Below, one piece after another: positions 27,600 to 36,121 of a DNA stretch of 64,000 bases. Where the stretch lies: contig NZ_RXOF01000004.1 of the NCBI RefSeq assembly GCF_003970915.1, positions 390,312 to 454,311 on the forward strand. The letters run 5' to 3'. The stretch is from Hymenobacter gummosus. Lineage in GTDB: Bacteria; Bacteroidota; Bacteroidia; Cytophagales; Hymenobacteraceae. Both the position numbers and the translations under genes were made by a program. The notes beneath the pieces were generated by a model. That model was given only the letters and a program-made list of their open reading frames with translations, made no database searches and was not told the DNA's origin. The stretch's first letter is position 1, and each line of letters begins with the position of its first letter.

Positions 27600-27859
27600 T
27601 ACTCTGCTGGGACGCGGCTGCCTGGCAACAGTACCTCCACTGGCAGGAAACCGACAAAGCCCTCCTGCGCAAAATCAATGACCTCGTCAAGGAGTGTATG
27701 CGCACACCCTTCACCGGTACCGGCAAGCCCGAACCCCTGAAAGGCAACTTCCGCGGCTACTGGTCGCGCCGCATCACCCACGAGCACCGCCTGGTCTACA
27801 AGCTCGCCGGCGACGAGCTACGCATTGCCCAGTGCCGCTTCCACTACGACGATAAGTAG
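27596..27859 (+). CDS. yoeB: YoeB-family mRNA interferase toxin
   Basis: 87 residues. GKPEPLKGNFRGYWSRRITH and EHRLVY are the YoeB core, and the C-terminus is CRFHYDDK. The catalytic residues fall at the same numbers as in E. coli YoeB: Glu46, Arg65, His83 and Tyr84. YoeB cleaves mRNA on the ribosome during stress and is neutralised by its antitoxin. The gene overlaps the antitoxin by 4 bases. The pair sits between two ~43-bp direct repeats (27192-27236 and 27970-28012), suggesting it arrived or can move as a small cassette. Confidence 0.93.
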   Translation: MILCWDAAAWQQYLHWQETDKALLRKINDLVKECMRTPFTGTGKPEPLKGNFRGYWSRRITHEHRLVYKLAGDELRIAQCRFHYDDK

Positions 27860-28203
27860 CCGTAGCTCTACCGGCCTCCGCCTGGAAAACTGACTTGACG
27901 CCCCGCCCGCCGGCAACGTAGCCCCGCCCCTGTGGCTGCTGCGGCTGCTTAGAGGCGCGGTGTGGGAAGGTTCGGCAGAAACGCCGCCCGCACCACGCCC
28001 CGCGCTTCTACCTAGTTTGGTTGCTGCTTGTCGGTTATGCCGAGCAGATTGTCTTCGAGTGCATAGGTGTATCACTACGCAGGCACTACTTGCAGATAGA
28101 TTTGTCTTCGTAGATTGGCCTTGACGAAAACGGAAGCCTAAAAGGCTTCGAATGGCTGTCTGTAAACGCAAATGATTTCTCAAAAACTAAAGACAAGCAC
28201 ACC
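27860..28203. other. Gap holding the right direct repeat and the start of a low-GC segment
   Basis: The right copy of the direct repeat is at 27970-28012. From about 28075 the sequence turns AT-rich. TAGATTTG at 28097-28104 fits a -7 box. Codons 28121-28203, in frame with the next gene after a TAG, read GLDENGSLKGFEWLSV and more, which looks like the end of a lost coding region. Confidence 0.45.
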
Positions 28204-28719
28204 ATGGAGATTATTCTAAACAATGTAAACCACAACGACAAAGACTTTATTCGCAAACTATTTAATGACAATTTAGTCAAAGAATACATAATACTACCAT
28301 CTGAAATACGCCATGACCCTGCGTTACTCGTAGACGTATGGCTAGACAACGACAAGAACAATTCCGGCGCTACATATATAATTTCTGTTGTAGAGGTAAG
28401 TCCCTACACAAGAAATGAGATTTTTACTCCGTGCGGGTTTATATCATTTGAACGACAATCTATCAATACAGGAAATATTGCGTTTGCCCTATCTGAGAAT
28501 TTCAGAGGAAAGGGCATTACAAAAACAGCAATGGGGCTTGTTTTAGACGTCTTAACAAATGCCAAAGTACACAAAGTAGAGGCTGATATTGACAAAGACA
28601 ATATTGCGTCCGAGAAGATTGTTGAGTTATTCGGCTTTACAACAGATAGAAGCAAAGTATACTTTGACTTAGAGAATGGAGCCAAATTAAGGAACAAATG
28701 GTATAAAACCCTGCAATAA
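28204..28719 (+). CDS. GNAT-family N-acetyltransferase (low-GC)
   Basis: 171 residues. The acetyl-CoA-binding motif is seen as NIAFALSENFRGKGITKTAM (about 91-110, R/QxxGxG/A-like), followed by the beta-bulge and KVEADIDKDNIASEKIVELFGF, a typical RimJ/RimL-like end. It should transfer an acetyl group to an amine; the substrate is unknown. GC is far below the neighbours, as in the next gene, which begins 1 base after this stop. The pair was probably acquired together. Some GNAT proteins act as toxins, but this one lacks an obvious ribbon-helix-helix partner. Confidence 0.82.
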   Translation: MEIILNNVNHNDKDFIRKLFNDNLVKEYIILPSEIRHDPALLVDVWLDNDKNNSGATYIISVVEVSPYTRNEIFTPCGFISFERQSINTGNIAFALSENFRGKGITKTAMGLVLDVLTNAKVHKVEADIDKDNIASEKIVELFGFTTDRSKVYFDLENGAKLRNKWYKTLQ

Positions 28720-28720
28720 C

Positions 28721-29260
28721 ATGCATATCGATTTATTCAGAGTAGCTCTTTCAAGAATCGAAAGCAAGTATTTCGACCTTCAAGTGGCTTACAAGCAAAA
28801 CCATATTATTCGTGAGAGAATATTTTGCTATGAACTTTATCACCAATTAAGAGCATTATCCCAACATTTGCCTTTGACAATAAACGGTGAACCTGACAAA
28901 AGATTCCACGACCACATCAACAGATTAGATTGGCGAAACCCAGATTTTATTGTACACAAACCAGGATCTTGGCATGACAACACGTTGATATGTGAAGTCA
29001 AAGGAATTTTAAACTCAAAAGACACTAGAGGGATTTTCAAAGACATTCAAACTTTACTAATATACACCAATAAATATAAATATAAAGCGGGGCTGTTCAT
29101 CTTATACAACCACAGAATGGATGAATTGACAACTTTATTAAAAGACAAAAGGCACAAAATTGCTAATACTTATGAATATGACTCTGTATATCTGATGACA
29201 GCAGAATCTGCGGGAGATGTAGAAGGTCCCATTAGTTTAGCTGAAGTTTTACATACCTGA
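28721..29260 (+). CDS. Putative PD-(D/E)xK nuclease-like protein (low-GC)
   Basis: 179 residues, no signal peptide. LTINGEPDKRFHDHINRLDW, then NPDFIVHKPG (about 73-82) and LICEVKGIL (about 88-96), give the order D...ExK of a restriction-endonuclease-like core. I recall related proteins in databases under the misleading name methionyl-tRNA formyltransferase-like. Nuclease activity is inference. It forms a two-gene unit with the GNAT gene one base upstream and shares its low GC. No DNA-binding or helicase partner lies nearby. A defence or regulatory role is possible but untested. Confidence 0.6.
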   Translation: MHIDLFRVALSRIESKYFDLQVAYKQNHIIRERIFCYELYHQLRALSQHLPLTINGEPDKRFHDHINRLDWRNPDFIVHKPGSWHDNTLICEVKGILNSKDTRGIFKDIQTLLIYTNKYKYKAGLFILYNHRMDELTTLLKDKRHKIANTYEYDSVYLMTAESAGDVEGPISLAEVLHT

Positions 29261-29388
29261 AAATTTGTCTACACTCAGCCAAAGCAACACATCAAAATCA
29301 GCCAAAAAGTCCGAATCCTCCCTTTAGCCCACCATTTGCTAAGTCCGTATCAGCTTTTACCCAAAGCACCTGACTCAGACTTAGACAC

Positions 29389-32001
29389 ATGAACTTCAAC
29401 AACTTCACCATCAAGGCCCAGGAGGCCGTGCAGAAGGCCACCGAAATTGCCGGCGGCCAGCAGCAGCAGGCCATCGAGACGGGCCACCTCCTGAAAGGCA
29501 TCTTCCAGGTGGATGAAAACGTGACCGGATTTCTGGCCAAGAAGCTCGGCGTCAACCTCAATATCCTCACCCCGCGCCTGGATGCCATCGTGAACGGCTA
29601 TCCGAAGGTAAGCGGCGGCTCGCCCTACCTCGCCAACGAAGCCGCCGCCGCCCTGCAGCGCGCCAACGGCTTCCTCAAGGAGTTCGACGACGAATACGTA
29701 TCCGTGGAGCACCTGCTGCTGGGCATCCTCACCGGCCGCGACAGCGTGGCTACGCTGCTCAAGGACACCGGCTTCAATGAGAAGGACCTCAAAGCCGCCA
29801 TCAAGGAGCTGCGCGGGGGCCGCAAGGTCACCTCGCAGTCGGCCGAGGACCAGTACCAGAGCCTCAGCCGCTACGCCCGCAACCTCAACGAGCAGGTGCG
29901 CTCGGGCAAGATGGACCCGGTGATTGGCCGCGACGAGGAAATCCGCCGCGTGCTGCAAATCCTCTCGCGCCGCACCAAGAACAACCCCGTGCTGCTCGGC
30001 GAGCCGGGCGTGGGCAAAACCGCCATCGTGGAGGGCCTGGCCCAGCGCATCGTGGCCGGCGACGTGCCCGAGAACCTGAAGGACAAGACCATCATGTCGC
30101 TCGACATGGGCCTACTCATCGCCGGCGCCAAGTACAAGGGCGAGTTCGAGGAGCGCCTCAAGTCCGTCATCAAGGAAGTCACCGACGCCGAGGGCCAGAT
30201 CATCCTGTTCATCGACGAGATGCACACGCTGATTGGCGCGGGCGCCGGCGGCGAGGGCGCCATGGACGCGGCCAACCTGCTCAAGCCCGCCCTGGCCCGC
30301 GGGGAGCTGCACGCCATCGGCGCCACCACGCTCAAGGAGTACCAGAAGTACATCGAGAAGGACAAGGCCCTGGAGCGCCGCTTCCAGGCCGTGACGGTGG
30401 ACGAGCCCACGGTGGAGGACGCCATCAGCATCATGCGCGGCATCAAGGAGAAGTACGAGCTGCACCACGGCGTGCGGATTACGGACGACGCCGTCATTGC
30501 CGCCGTGGAGCTGTCGAGCCGCTACATCACCGACCGTTTCCTGCCCGACAAGGCCATCGACCTGATGGACGAAGCCGCCGCCAAGTTGCGCATTGAGCTG
30601 AACTCCATGCCCGTGGAGCTGGACGAAGTGCAGCGCCGCATCATGCAGCTGGAAATTGAGCGCGAGGCCATCCGCCGCGAGGACAACAAGGACCGCGAAG
30701 CCGTGCTCAACAAGGAGCTGGCCGAGCTGGGCGACAAGCGCGACTCTTTGAAAGCCCGCTGGGAATCGGAGAAATCCGTGCTGACGGGCATCCAGGAGCA
30801 GAAAGAGGCCATCGAGCGGTTTAAGACCGAAGCCGAGCAGGCCGAGCGCCAGGGTGACTACGGCCGCGTGGCCGAGCTGCGCTACGGCAAAATCCAGGAA
30901 GCCGAAGCCAGGCTCAAGGAGCTGCAGAACCAGGCCAACCAGAACAAGGACGGCGGCTCCATGCTGCAGGAAGTGGTAACCTCCGAGGACATTGCCGAGG
31001 TGGTGGCCAAGTGGACCGGCATCCCGGTCAGCAAGATGCTGCAGTCGGACCGCGAGAAGCTGCTGAATCTGGAAGCTGAGCTGGGCAAGCGCGTAGCCGG
31101 GCAGTCGGAAGCCATTGCGGCCATTTCGGACGCCGTGCGCCGCTCCCGCGCCGGCTTGCAGGACCCCAAGCGGCCCATCGGCTCGTTTATCTTCCTGGGC
31201 ACCACCGGCGTGGGTAAAACCGAGCTGGCCAAGGCCCTGGCCGAGTACCTGTTCAACGACGAAAACGCGATGGTGCGCATCGACATGTCGGAGTACCAGG
31301 AGCGCCACGCCGTGTCGCGCCTGATCGGGGCGCCTCCCGGCTACGTGGGCTACGACGAAGGCGGGCAGCTGACCGAGGCCGTGCGCCGCAAGCCCTACTC
31401 GGTGATTCTGCTCGACGAAATCGAGAAGGCCCACCCGGACGTGTTCAACATCCTGCTGCAGGTGCTCGACGACGGCCGCCTCACCGACAACAAGGGCCGG
31501 GTGGCGAACTTCAAGAACACCATCATCATCATGACCTCCAACACCGGGGCCGACCTCATTCAGAAGAACTTCAAGGAGCTGAACGAGTACAACCACGAGG
31601 AGGTCATCGACCGCACCCGCGAGGAAGTCATCGAGCGGCTGAAGCAGCACATGCGCCCCGAGTTCCTGAACCGCATCGACGAAATCGTGATGTTCCAGCC
31701 GCTCAAGCGCAAGGAAATCCGCAAAATCGTGGATATCCAGTTCCGGCAGATTCAGCAGCGCCTGGAAGGAGCCGGCATCCGCCTGGAAGCCACCGACGCG
31801 GTGCTGGACTTCCTCGGCGAGCAGGGCTTCGACCCGACTTTCGGCGCGCGGCCCCTCAAGCGCGTGCTGCAACGGCTGATCCTGAACGAGCTGTCGAAGG
31901 AAATCCTCTCCGGCCGCGTCTCGAAGGACGCCGTGGTGGAAGCCGAGCTGGAAGACGGGCAGATTCGCTTCGTGAACGTAGAGCTGCCAACCGTGGAGTA
32001 A
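29389..32001 (+). CDS. clpB: ATP-dependent disaggregase ClpB
   Basis: 870 residues, the full ClpB length. The N-terminal domain (1-~150) is followed by AAA+ domain 1 with Walker [10 protein letters not shown] (204-212) and Walker [10 protein letters not shown], a coiled-coil middle domain (~400-530) and AAA+ domain 2 with Walker [10 protein letters not shown] (604-612) and [11 protein letters not shown]. It reactivates aggregated proteins with DnaK/DnaJ. The gene is intact. Its last 261 bases (residues 785-870), plus a similar terminator, recur three times downstream (33840, 34858, 36122), so this 3' end looks like the replaced target of repeated insertions. Confidence 0.97.
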   Translation: MNFNNFTIKAQEAVQKATEIAGGQQQQAIETGHLLKGIFQVDENVTGFLAKKLGVNLNILTPRLDAIVNGYPKVSGGSPYLANEAAAALQRANGFLKEFDDEYVSVEHLLLGILTGRDSVATLLKDTGFNEKDLKAAIKELRGGRKVTSQSAEDQYQSLSRYARNLNEQVRSGKMDPVIGRDEEIRRVLQILSRRTKNNPVLLGEPGVGKTAIVEGLAQRIVAGDVPENLKDKTIMSLDMGLLIAGAKYKGEFEERLKSVIKEVTDAEGQIILFIDEMHTLIGAGAGGEGAMDAANLLKPALARGELHAIGATTLKEYQKYIEKDKALERRFQAVTVDEPTVEDAISIMRGIKEKYELHHGVRITDDAVIAAVELSSRYITDRFLPDKAIDLMDEAAAKLRIELNSMPVELDEVQRRIMQLEIEREAIRREDNKDREAVLNKELAELGDKRDSLKARWESEKSVLTGIQEQKEAIERFKTEAEQAERQGDYGRVAELRYGKIQEAEARLKELQNQANQNKDGGSMLQEVVTSEDIAEVVAKWTGIPVSKMLQSDREKLLNLEAELGKRVAGQSEAIAAISDAVRRSRAGLQDPKRPIGSFIFLGTTGVGKTELAKALAEYLFNDENAMVRIDMSEYQERHAVSRLIGAPPGYVGYDEGGQLTEAVRRKPYSVILLDEIEKAHPDVFNILLQVLDDGRLTDNKGRVANFKNTIIIMTSNTGADLIQKNFKELNEYNHEEVIDRTREEVIERLKQHMRPEFLNRIDEIVMFQPLKRKEIRKIVDIQFRQIQQRLEGAGIRLEATDAVLDFLGEQGFDPTFGARPLKRVLQRLILNELSKEILSGRVSKDAVVEAELEDGQIRFVNVELPTVE
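31741..32001 (+). repeat. clpB 3'-end repeat, copy 1 (in the functional gene)
   Basis: The 261 bases from TTCCGGCAGATTCAGCAGCG to the stop codon, reused as the repeat unit downstream. Copy 2 has the same length with about 10 mismatches. Confidence 0.9.
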
Positions 32002-32017
32002 CACGTTCGTCAATAAG

Positions 32018-32054
32018 TAAAACGCCCCGCCGGCACAGTGTCGGCGGGGCTTTT
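32018..32054 (+). terminator. Terminator of clpB
   Basis: AAAACGCCCCGCCG/CGGCGGGGCTTTT stem with a 9-base loop. Similar C/G-rich hairpins follow copies 2 and 4 of the clpB end. Confidence 0.85.
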
Positions 32055-32080
32055 ATATATCAAACCCTTATCTTGACCTC

Positions 32081-32926
32081 ATGAGATTAATTTTCAGCTA
32101 CATAGCGTCATTACTTCCGCTTGTATGGCTTCACCTAATGCCTGGAGTGGTGAAGGCCCAACCGGGACTGCCTATTCATACTATAAAAATCAAGGACAAA
32201 CACGTACGCAAAGGGGCCGGTAACACGGATAAGGAAATATTTAACAGTGTGACGCTAGAAAATAAAGCAGACAATGCTTATGTCATAAAAATAGGGTATG
32301 GAGATATGGGCGTGGCTTTCTCATATGGCTACGTTCTTAAAGACAGCTTACCTGACGGTATCTACCAACTAGTCATTAATGGCACGATTGAATCAGAAAC
32401 ACCTTTCATTAACGGCAAAAAAGAGGGAGTAATAAAGGAATATAACCACGGAATCCTCAAAGCCGAAATAGCTTTTAAGCAAGGCATTAAAACCGGATAT
32501 AGTCGTTATTACAAGAAAGAAACAAGTCCTTTTACAATTCTTGTGTACACATACAATGGCTTAGACTATCTTAACACTACCTTAGATTCTAATAATCAAG
32601 TTGTAGCCAGAGTTTACTCCGTTAATGGCCTTATTTTTCGCAGGGAAGTAAAAAGGATTCCTGAATACAAAAAGGAGATTTACACCGATAAGGCATTCGG
32701 ACTGGAGGACACTTGGGTGAATGTATCAGGTATGCCCGGCCGTTACCTGAGCAAAAATGATGTAGAAGCCCAGGGCGGTATACGAAACGGCCTGTACGAA
32801 CTGGTTACACCTTATGGGAAGTATCAATTGTTTTTCGAGCTTGATACTATCAAGTGGTGGAAATGGCTGGATAAAGAGGGGAAGCTGGTAATAGAAGTTC
32901 ACGCGGAACCGGGTCAGCGTTTGTGA
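32081..32926 (+). CDS. Secreted MORN/YwqK-like repeat protein (low-GC)
   Basis: 281 residues with a signal peptide (MRLIFSYIASLLPLVWLHLM...AQ). The middle has YwqK/MORN_2-like repeats: GIYQLVINGTIESETPFING, KKEGVIKEYNHGILKAEIAF, GIKTGYSRYYKKE. Proteins with these repeats are often labelled as antitoxins, but this one is exported and no toxin partner adjoins it. GC is clearly below that of the chromosome, unlike clpB just upstream, so it is probably foreign. It is the first gene after clpB, in the segment bounded by copies 1 and 2 of the clpB end. Confidence 0.65.
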   Translation: MRLIFSYIASLLPLVWLHLMPGVVKAQPGLPIHTIKIKDKHVRKGAGNTDKEIFNSVTLENKADNAYVIKIGYGDMGVAFSYGYVLKDSLPDGIYQLVINGTIESETPFINGKKEGVIKEYNHGILKAEIAFKQGIKTGYSRYYKKETSPFTILVYTYNGLDYLNTTLDSNNQVVARVYSVNGLIFRREVKRIPEYKKEIYTDKAFGLEDTWVNVSGMPGRYLSKNDVEAQGGIRNGLYELVTPYGKYQLFFELDTIKWWKWLDKEGKLVIEVHAEPGQRL

Positions 32927-32962
32927 GGGGCACTTCCAAAAAGCTTTAGCTGGCTCAGCAAG

Positions 32963-33547
32963 TTAGCCCAGGCGCCCGTACACCCTTTCCATCCGCGTGA
33001 TATGCGCCAGCACCGGCGCGGCCCACGCCGGTAAATCGGCTACCGCCGTCGGCACTTGACCGGGCACGAACTCCAACACTTCCCGCGGCAACGCGGTATT
33101 GTCGTACAGTTGCAGCCGATCGAAGGCGCGGTAATGGAGTTTCAGCAGGGAAAGACTGTTGGCGTAGCGCTGGGCAACGAGGGCGGCCGGAATGTCGTGG
33201 CCGCCTTCGCGCACGCGCTGGGCTACCCGCTCCCGGCACAGCGCCACCGATTCGAGGCAGACGAAACGCAATTCTACCCGGTAGCCCGCCTGCCGCAGCG
33301 ACTGAAACAGGCTGTAATCCCGCTCCGTGGCGGCATTGGTTTCGATAACGAACGAAGTGCATTGCGCCACCCATTCTTCCTGCTGCTGACGTAGCGTGGC
33401 CTCAATGGTCAGCGCATCAACACCCTGCTGATACAGCGCGTCGCCGTTCAGGCGCGGCACGTCGGCGGCTTCGTACCAATAGATGGACGTTTTGCCGACG
33501 CCGTTGGGCCCGGCCAGCACGTACACTGTCGGCACCGTTGCGCTCAT
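32963..33547 (-). CDS. Zeta-toxin-family kinase
   Basis: 194 residues. Walker A is AGPNGVGKTS (12-21). Further zeta-like positions are Asp36 (NGDAL), Glu69 (FVIETNAATERDY) and the arginines of ERVAQRVREGGHDIP (106-120). Zeta toxins phosphorylate UDP-N-acetylglucosamine and block wall synthesis; shorter homologues may use other substrates. The start was set at the ATG 4 bases after the stop of the small upstream gene, its likely antitoxin. The module lies between copies 1 and 2 of the clpB end and reads opposite to clpB. No disabling mutation is visible. Confidence 0.85.
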   Translation of the reverse strand: MSATVPTVYVLAGPNGVGKTSIYWYEAADVPRLNGDALYQQGVDALTIEATLRQQQEEWVAQCTSFVIETNAATERDYSLFQSLRQAGYRVELRFVCLESVALCRERVAQRVREGGHDIPAALVAQRYANSLSLLKLHYRAFDRLQLYDNTALPREVLEFVPGQVPTAVADLPAWAAPVLAHITRMERVYGRLG

Positions 33548-33551
33548 GCGG

Positions 33552-33761
33552 CTACTCCGCCAGGATTTCCACGCGGCCGGTGGCGGGCCATTCGCGCACC
33601 AGGCGCCCTTGCTGGTCACGGTACGTCAGCGAGGAATTAGCGGCTTTGGCGCGGTTGGCTACGCTGGCCCGGAACCCGCGCTGAAACTCCGGCGTAGCTA
33701 CCCGCTCGGCCAGATTGGCGAGGTTATCGAGTTGTTGAGCAACGTTGGCAGCGGTATCCAT
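33552..33761 (-). CDS. Small partner (probable antitoxin) of the zeta toxin
   Basis: 69 residues: MDTAANVAQQLDNLANLAER, then EFQRGFRASVANRAKAANSS and a short beta C-terminus (LTYRDQQGRLVREWP). It is not clearly homologous to epsilon, but its position, size and spacing (4 bases before the zeta gene) fit an antitoxin. The ATG at 33761 was preferred over 33812 because the longer N-terminus looks non-coding. The region upstream to 33839 must hold the promoter and ends where the clpB repeat begins. Confidence 0.65.
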   Translation of the reverse strand: MDTAANVAQQLDNLANLAERVATPEFQRGFRASVANRAKAANSSLTYRDQQGRLVREWPATGRVEILAE

Positions 33762-33839
33762 AGGTGAGAGTCCGACTTCGATGAGCTTAAAGCTAACGCC
33801 AAAAGCCGCCAATAGGTGCTCCTACTTGCAACTCAACCG

Positions 33840-34100
33840 TTCCGGCAGAGTCAGCAGCGGCTGGAAGCAGCCGGCATCCGCCTGGAAGCCACCGACGCGG
33901 TGCTGGACTTCCTCGGCGAGCAGGACTTCGACCCGACTTTCGGCGCGCGGCCCCTCAAGCGCGTGCTGCAGCGGCTGATCCTGAACGAGCTGTCGAAGGA
34001 AATCCTCTCCGGCCGCGTCTCGAAGGACGCCGTGGTGGAAGCCGAGCTGGAAGACGGGCAGATTCGCTTCGTGAACGTGGAGCTGCCGACGGTGGAATAG
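33840..34100 (+). pseudogene. clpB 3'-end fragment, copy 2 (recent)
   Basis: 261 bases aligning without gaps to the last 261 of clpB, about 10 mismatches. The frame is intact to the stop (FRQSQQRLEA ... NVELPTVE), with changes such as Ile to Ser and Gly to Asp near the start. It lacks the rest of ClpB and is not expected to be functional. An ATG at 33816 gives a 94-codon ORF whose first 8 codons are unrelated to ClpB. It begins at the same point of the gene as copy 3. Confidence 0.9.
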
Positions 34101-34118
34101 GCAGTTTCTGTCAGATGC

Positions 34119-34159
34119 AAACCCGCTCCGCTGGCTGTGTGCCGGCGGGGCGGGTTTTA
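34119..34159 (+). terminator. Terminator after clpB-end copy 2
   Basis: AAACCCGC...CCGCTGG/CCGGCGGGGCGGGTTTT hairpin. It reaches into the stop codon of the PIN toxin gene on the other strand and may terminate both. Confidence 0.7.
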
Positions 34160-34564
34160 TGGCATCGACTGCAGAAACTGCTGCAACGTCACAGTTCGGA
34201 CTCTCGGAAACTCGATTTGCTGCAGCACCTCGAAATGCCGGTCGTTGGTTACCAGCACATCTGCGCCGGCGGCAATAGCGACGTCTACGAACTTGTTGTC
34301 GTCGGGGTCGGCTTCGATGAGCTGCCAGTTGTAGTAGGCTTCCCGAAAGTGCGTATTGGGAGCGGTCAGTAGAATCTCCACCACACGTTTGGCGGTATCG
34401 ACCGCGTAATGGCTGGTTAGTACTTCCTCGTACTCGGTTACTATCTCATTGCTGAGTACCCACCCAAATGCTTCGCTGGCGAAAAGCTGGTATAAGCGGT
34501 GGTAGGGACTCCGGCGGTTAAGCGACGCGAGCAGGCAATTGGTGTCGACAACGGCCCGAAGCAT
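34157..34564 (-). CDS. PIN-domain RNase toxin
   Basis: 135 residues, a complete PIN domain. Acidic active-site residues are visible as Asp7 (VVDTNCLLASL), Glu in SNEIVTEYEEVL (about 40-51), and DPDDNKFVDVAIAAGADVLV (about 86-105) followed by TNDRHF. PIN toxins cleave RNA with Mg2+/Mn2+. It matches the group annotated as putative toxin component, PIN family. The start shares one base with the antitoxin stop (TGATG), so the genes are coupled. The module fills the segment between copies 2 and 3 of the clpB end. Confidence 0.88.
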   Translation of the reverse strand: MLRAVVDTNCLLASLNRRSPYHRLYQLFASEAFGWVLSNEIVTEYEEVLTSHYAVDTAKRVVEILLTAPNTHFREAYYNWQLIEADPDDNKFVDVAIAAGADVLVTNDRHFEVLQQIEFPRVRTVTLQQFLQSMP

Positions 34565-34782
34565 CAGGAAGGGGCATTGAGCATCCGCTCGTAGTCCTCG
34601 GTCGTGTAGCCGCGTTCCGCATCAATGCGCTCCACTTCATCCAACATCTTCTGCGACATATGCGCTACCAGCACCCGCCGCAGCTCCAGCACTTCTTCAT
34701 CACTCATGCCGCGCTCGAACAAGCGCAGCAAACTGATTTGCAATTCGTTTAGCTTGGTGGGCTGATTGGAAGAAGAAACCAT
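34564..34782 (-). CDS. Antitoxin of the PIN module
   Basis: 72 residues. LNELQISLLRLFERGMSDEE and VLELRRVLVAHMSQKMLDEV form helices, followed by a C-terminal acidic tail (IDAERGYTTEDYERML) expected to bind the toxin. Position directly upstream with a 1-base overlap supports the pairing. No ribbon-helix-helix or AbrB motif is obvious, so the DNA-binding fold is uncertain. Confidence 0.75.
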   Translation of the reverse strand: MVSSSNQPTKLNELQISLLRLFERGMSDEEVLELRRVLVAHMSQKMLDEVERIDAERGYTTEDYERMLNAPS

Positions 34783-34857
34783 AACGGTAGGAATGCTGGT
34801 GCTATGGCAAGATAACGCCGGTCATCCGGAAAAAGGTTTTCAATCCGAGCCGACGTT

Positions 34858-34950
34858 CAGTTCCGCCAGCTTCAGCAGCGGCAGGCAGAAGCCGGCAGCC
34901 GCCTGGAAGCCACCGCCGCGGTGCTAAGCTTCCTTGGTAGGCAGTATTTC
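34858..34950 (+). pseudogene. clpB 3'-end fragment, copy 3 (truncated)
   Basis: CAGTTCCGCCAGCTTCAGCA... aligns with clpB bases 31738-31830 and translates as QFRQLQQRQAEAGSRLEATA before a stop and loss of similarity. It starts at the same point as copy 2. It shares with copy 4 derived changes (GCCGCGGTGCT and GGCAGGCAG in place of GACGCGGTGCT and GGCGAGCAG). Confidence 0.75.
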
Positions 34951-34975
34951 TGCCCAATTTCTCCTTGTTAGCCCG

Positions 34976-35962
34976 CTACCCCCGCGCCGCCGCTTTTTCC
35001 AGCCGCTCGTTCAGGGCCAGGCCCAGGCCGGTATTGGGCAGGCGCTCGGCCAGCAGCAGCTGCAGGCCCAGGGCGTCGAGGCGGTGCAGGGCGGCGTAGA
35101 GGGCGTGGGCGGCTTCGGCCAGGTCGCCGCGGCCGGGGCTGAGCACCACTTGCCGCGCCAAGGGCAGGCCCGGCAGCGGCATGTGCAGGGTGAGGGCGCC
35201 GGTGGTGGCGGGGTCGAAGGCGGGCAGCGCGGCCAGGCCGGGGCCGAACAGCTGCAGCGGGGTGTGGGGCGAATAGTGGTAGGGCAAGAGGCCGGGACTG
35301 GCGGACCGTTGCGTTTTTTCGGCGGCGGTGCGCAGGCGCGCGGCGGGCACCACGGCCCGCAGCTGCTCCAAGGAAATGGCGCCGGGCCGGTACACTACCG
35401 GCTCGCCCGCGGGCCCGAAGCCCACCACCGTGCTTTCGATGCCGGCCTGGCAGGGGCCGCCGTCGAGGATGTAGGGAATGCGGCCGCCGAGCTGGCGCAG
35501 CACGTGCCCGGGCAGGGTGGGGCTGATGTAGCCGAACGGGTTGGCCGAGGGGGCGGCCAGCGGGAAGTCGAGGCGGGTCAGCAGCTCGCGCACCAGCGGG
35601 TGGGCCGGGATGCGCACGGCCACGTCGGGCAGGCCGGCCGTGACGGTATCGGGCACCACGGCGGGCTCGCGCGGCAGCAGCAGGGTGAGCGGCCCGGGGC
35701 TGAAGGCGGCCAGCAGCGCGTGGGCGGCGGCGGGCACGGCGTCGGGGCGCACGTAGCCGCTCAGGTGCGCGGCGCTGGCAACGTGCAGAATCAGCGGGTT
35801 GCTCAGCGGCCGGCCTTTCACCGCGAAGATGCGGCGCAGGCTGTCTTCGCGCAGGCCGTGCCCGGCCAGGCCGTACACCGTTTCGGTCGGAATGGCCACC
35901 AGCTCGCCGGCCCGGAGCAGGGCGGCGGCGTGGTCGAGGTCGGTACCCAGCAGCGTATCCAT
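34976..35962 (-). CDS. L-threonylcarbamoyladenylate synthase (Sua5/YrdC/TsaC)
   Basis: 328 residues: an N-terminal YrdC domain (LLRAGELVAIPTETVYGLAG; FAVKGRPLSNPLILHV; FSPGPLTLLLPRE; VAVRIPAHPLVREL; PLAAPSANPFGYISPT) and a C-terminal Sua5 domain, linked by SPGLLPYHYSPHTPL. It makes threonylcarbamoyl-AMP for the t6A37 modification of tRNA, an essential housekeeping step. ATG at 35962 gives the canonical N-terminus; the open frame upstream is a GC-driven extension. A TACCTTTG box lies 40 bases upstream. A core gene between copies 3 and 4 of the clpB end is unexpected. Confidence 0.93.
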   Translation of the reverse strand: MDTLLGTDLDHAAALLRAGELVAIPTETVYGLAGHGLREDSLRRIFAVKGRPLSNPLILHVASAAHLSGYVRPDAVPAAAHALLAAFSPGPLTLLLPREPAVVPDTVTAGLPDVAVRIPAHPLVRELLTRLDFPLAAPSANPFGYISPTLPGHVLRQLGGRIPYILDGGPCQAGIESTVVGFGPAGEPVVYRPGAISLEQLRAVVPAARLRTAAEKTQRSASPGLLPYHYSPHTPLQLFGPGLAALPAFDPATTGALTLHMPLPGLPLARQVVLSPGRGDLAEAAHALYAALHRLDALGLQLLLAERLPNTGLGLALNERLEKAAARG

Positions 35963-36001
35963 AAGGCAAGTAAACCGGCGCCGGTAGGTCGGGGCGGCCG
36001 G

Positions 36002-36009
36002 CAAAGGTA
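36002..36009 (-). promoter_or_regulatory. Candidate -7 box for the Sua5 gene
   Basis: TACCTTTG on the minus strand, 40 bases upstream of the start codon, fits TAnnTTTG. The -33 element is not clear. Confidence 0.4.
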
Positions 36010-36121
36010 CGGGCCCGGCCGTAACCCGGCCATAACCCGGCCACGCCCCCGCTGGCCCCCGGCCCGGCCGGGGGCCGCGCTGCCCCGCCTCGGCATCCGG
36101 GCGGGGGCCAGCCGGCTGCGT

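Noticed and set aside
28036-28110. Possible repeated promoter words (GATTGTCTTCG and GATTTGTCTTCG) before the GNAT gene
   Set aside because: Only two short near-copies and no properly spaced -33/-7 pair; kept only as a remark in the gap entry.
33816-34100. 94-codon ORF treated as a separate gene
   Set aside because: All but the first eight codons are a copy of the clpB 3' end, so it is a displaced gene fragment.
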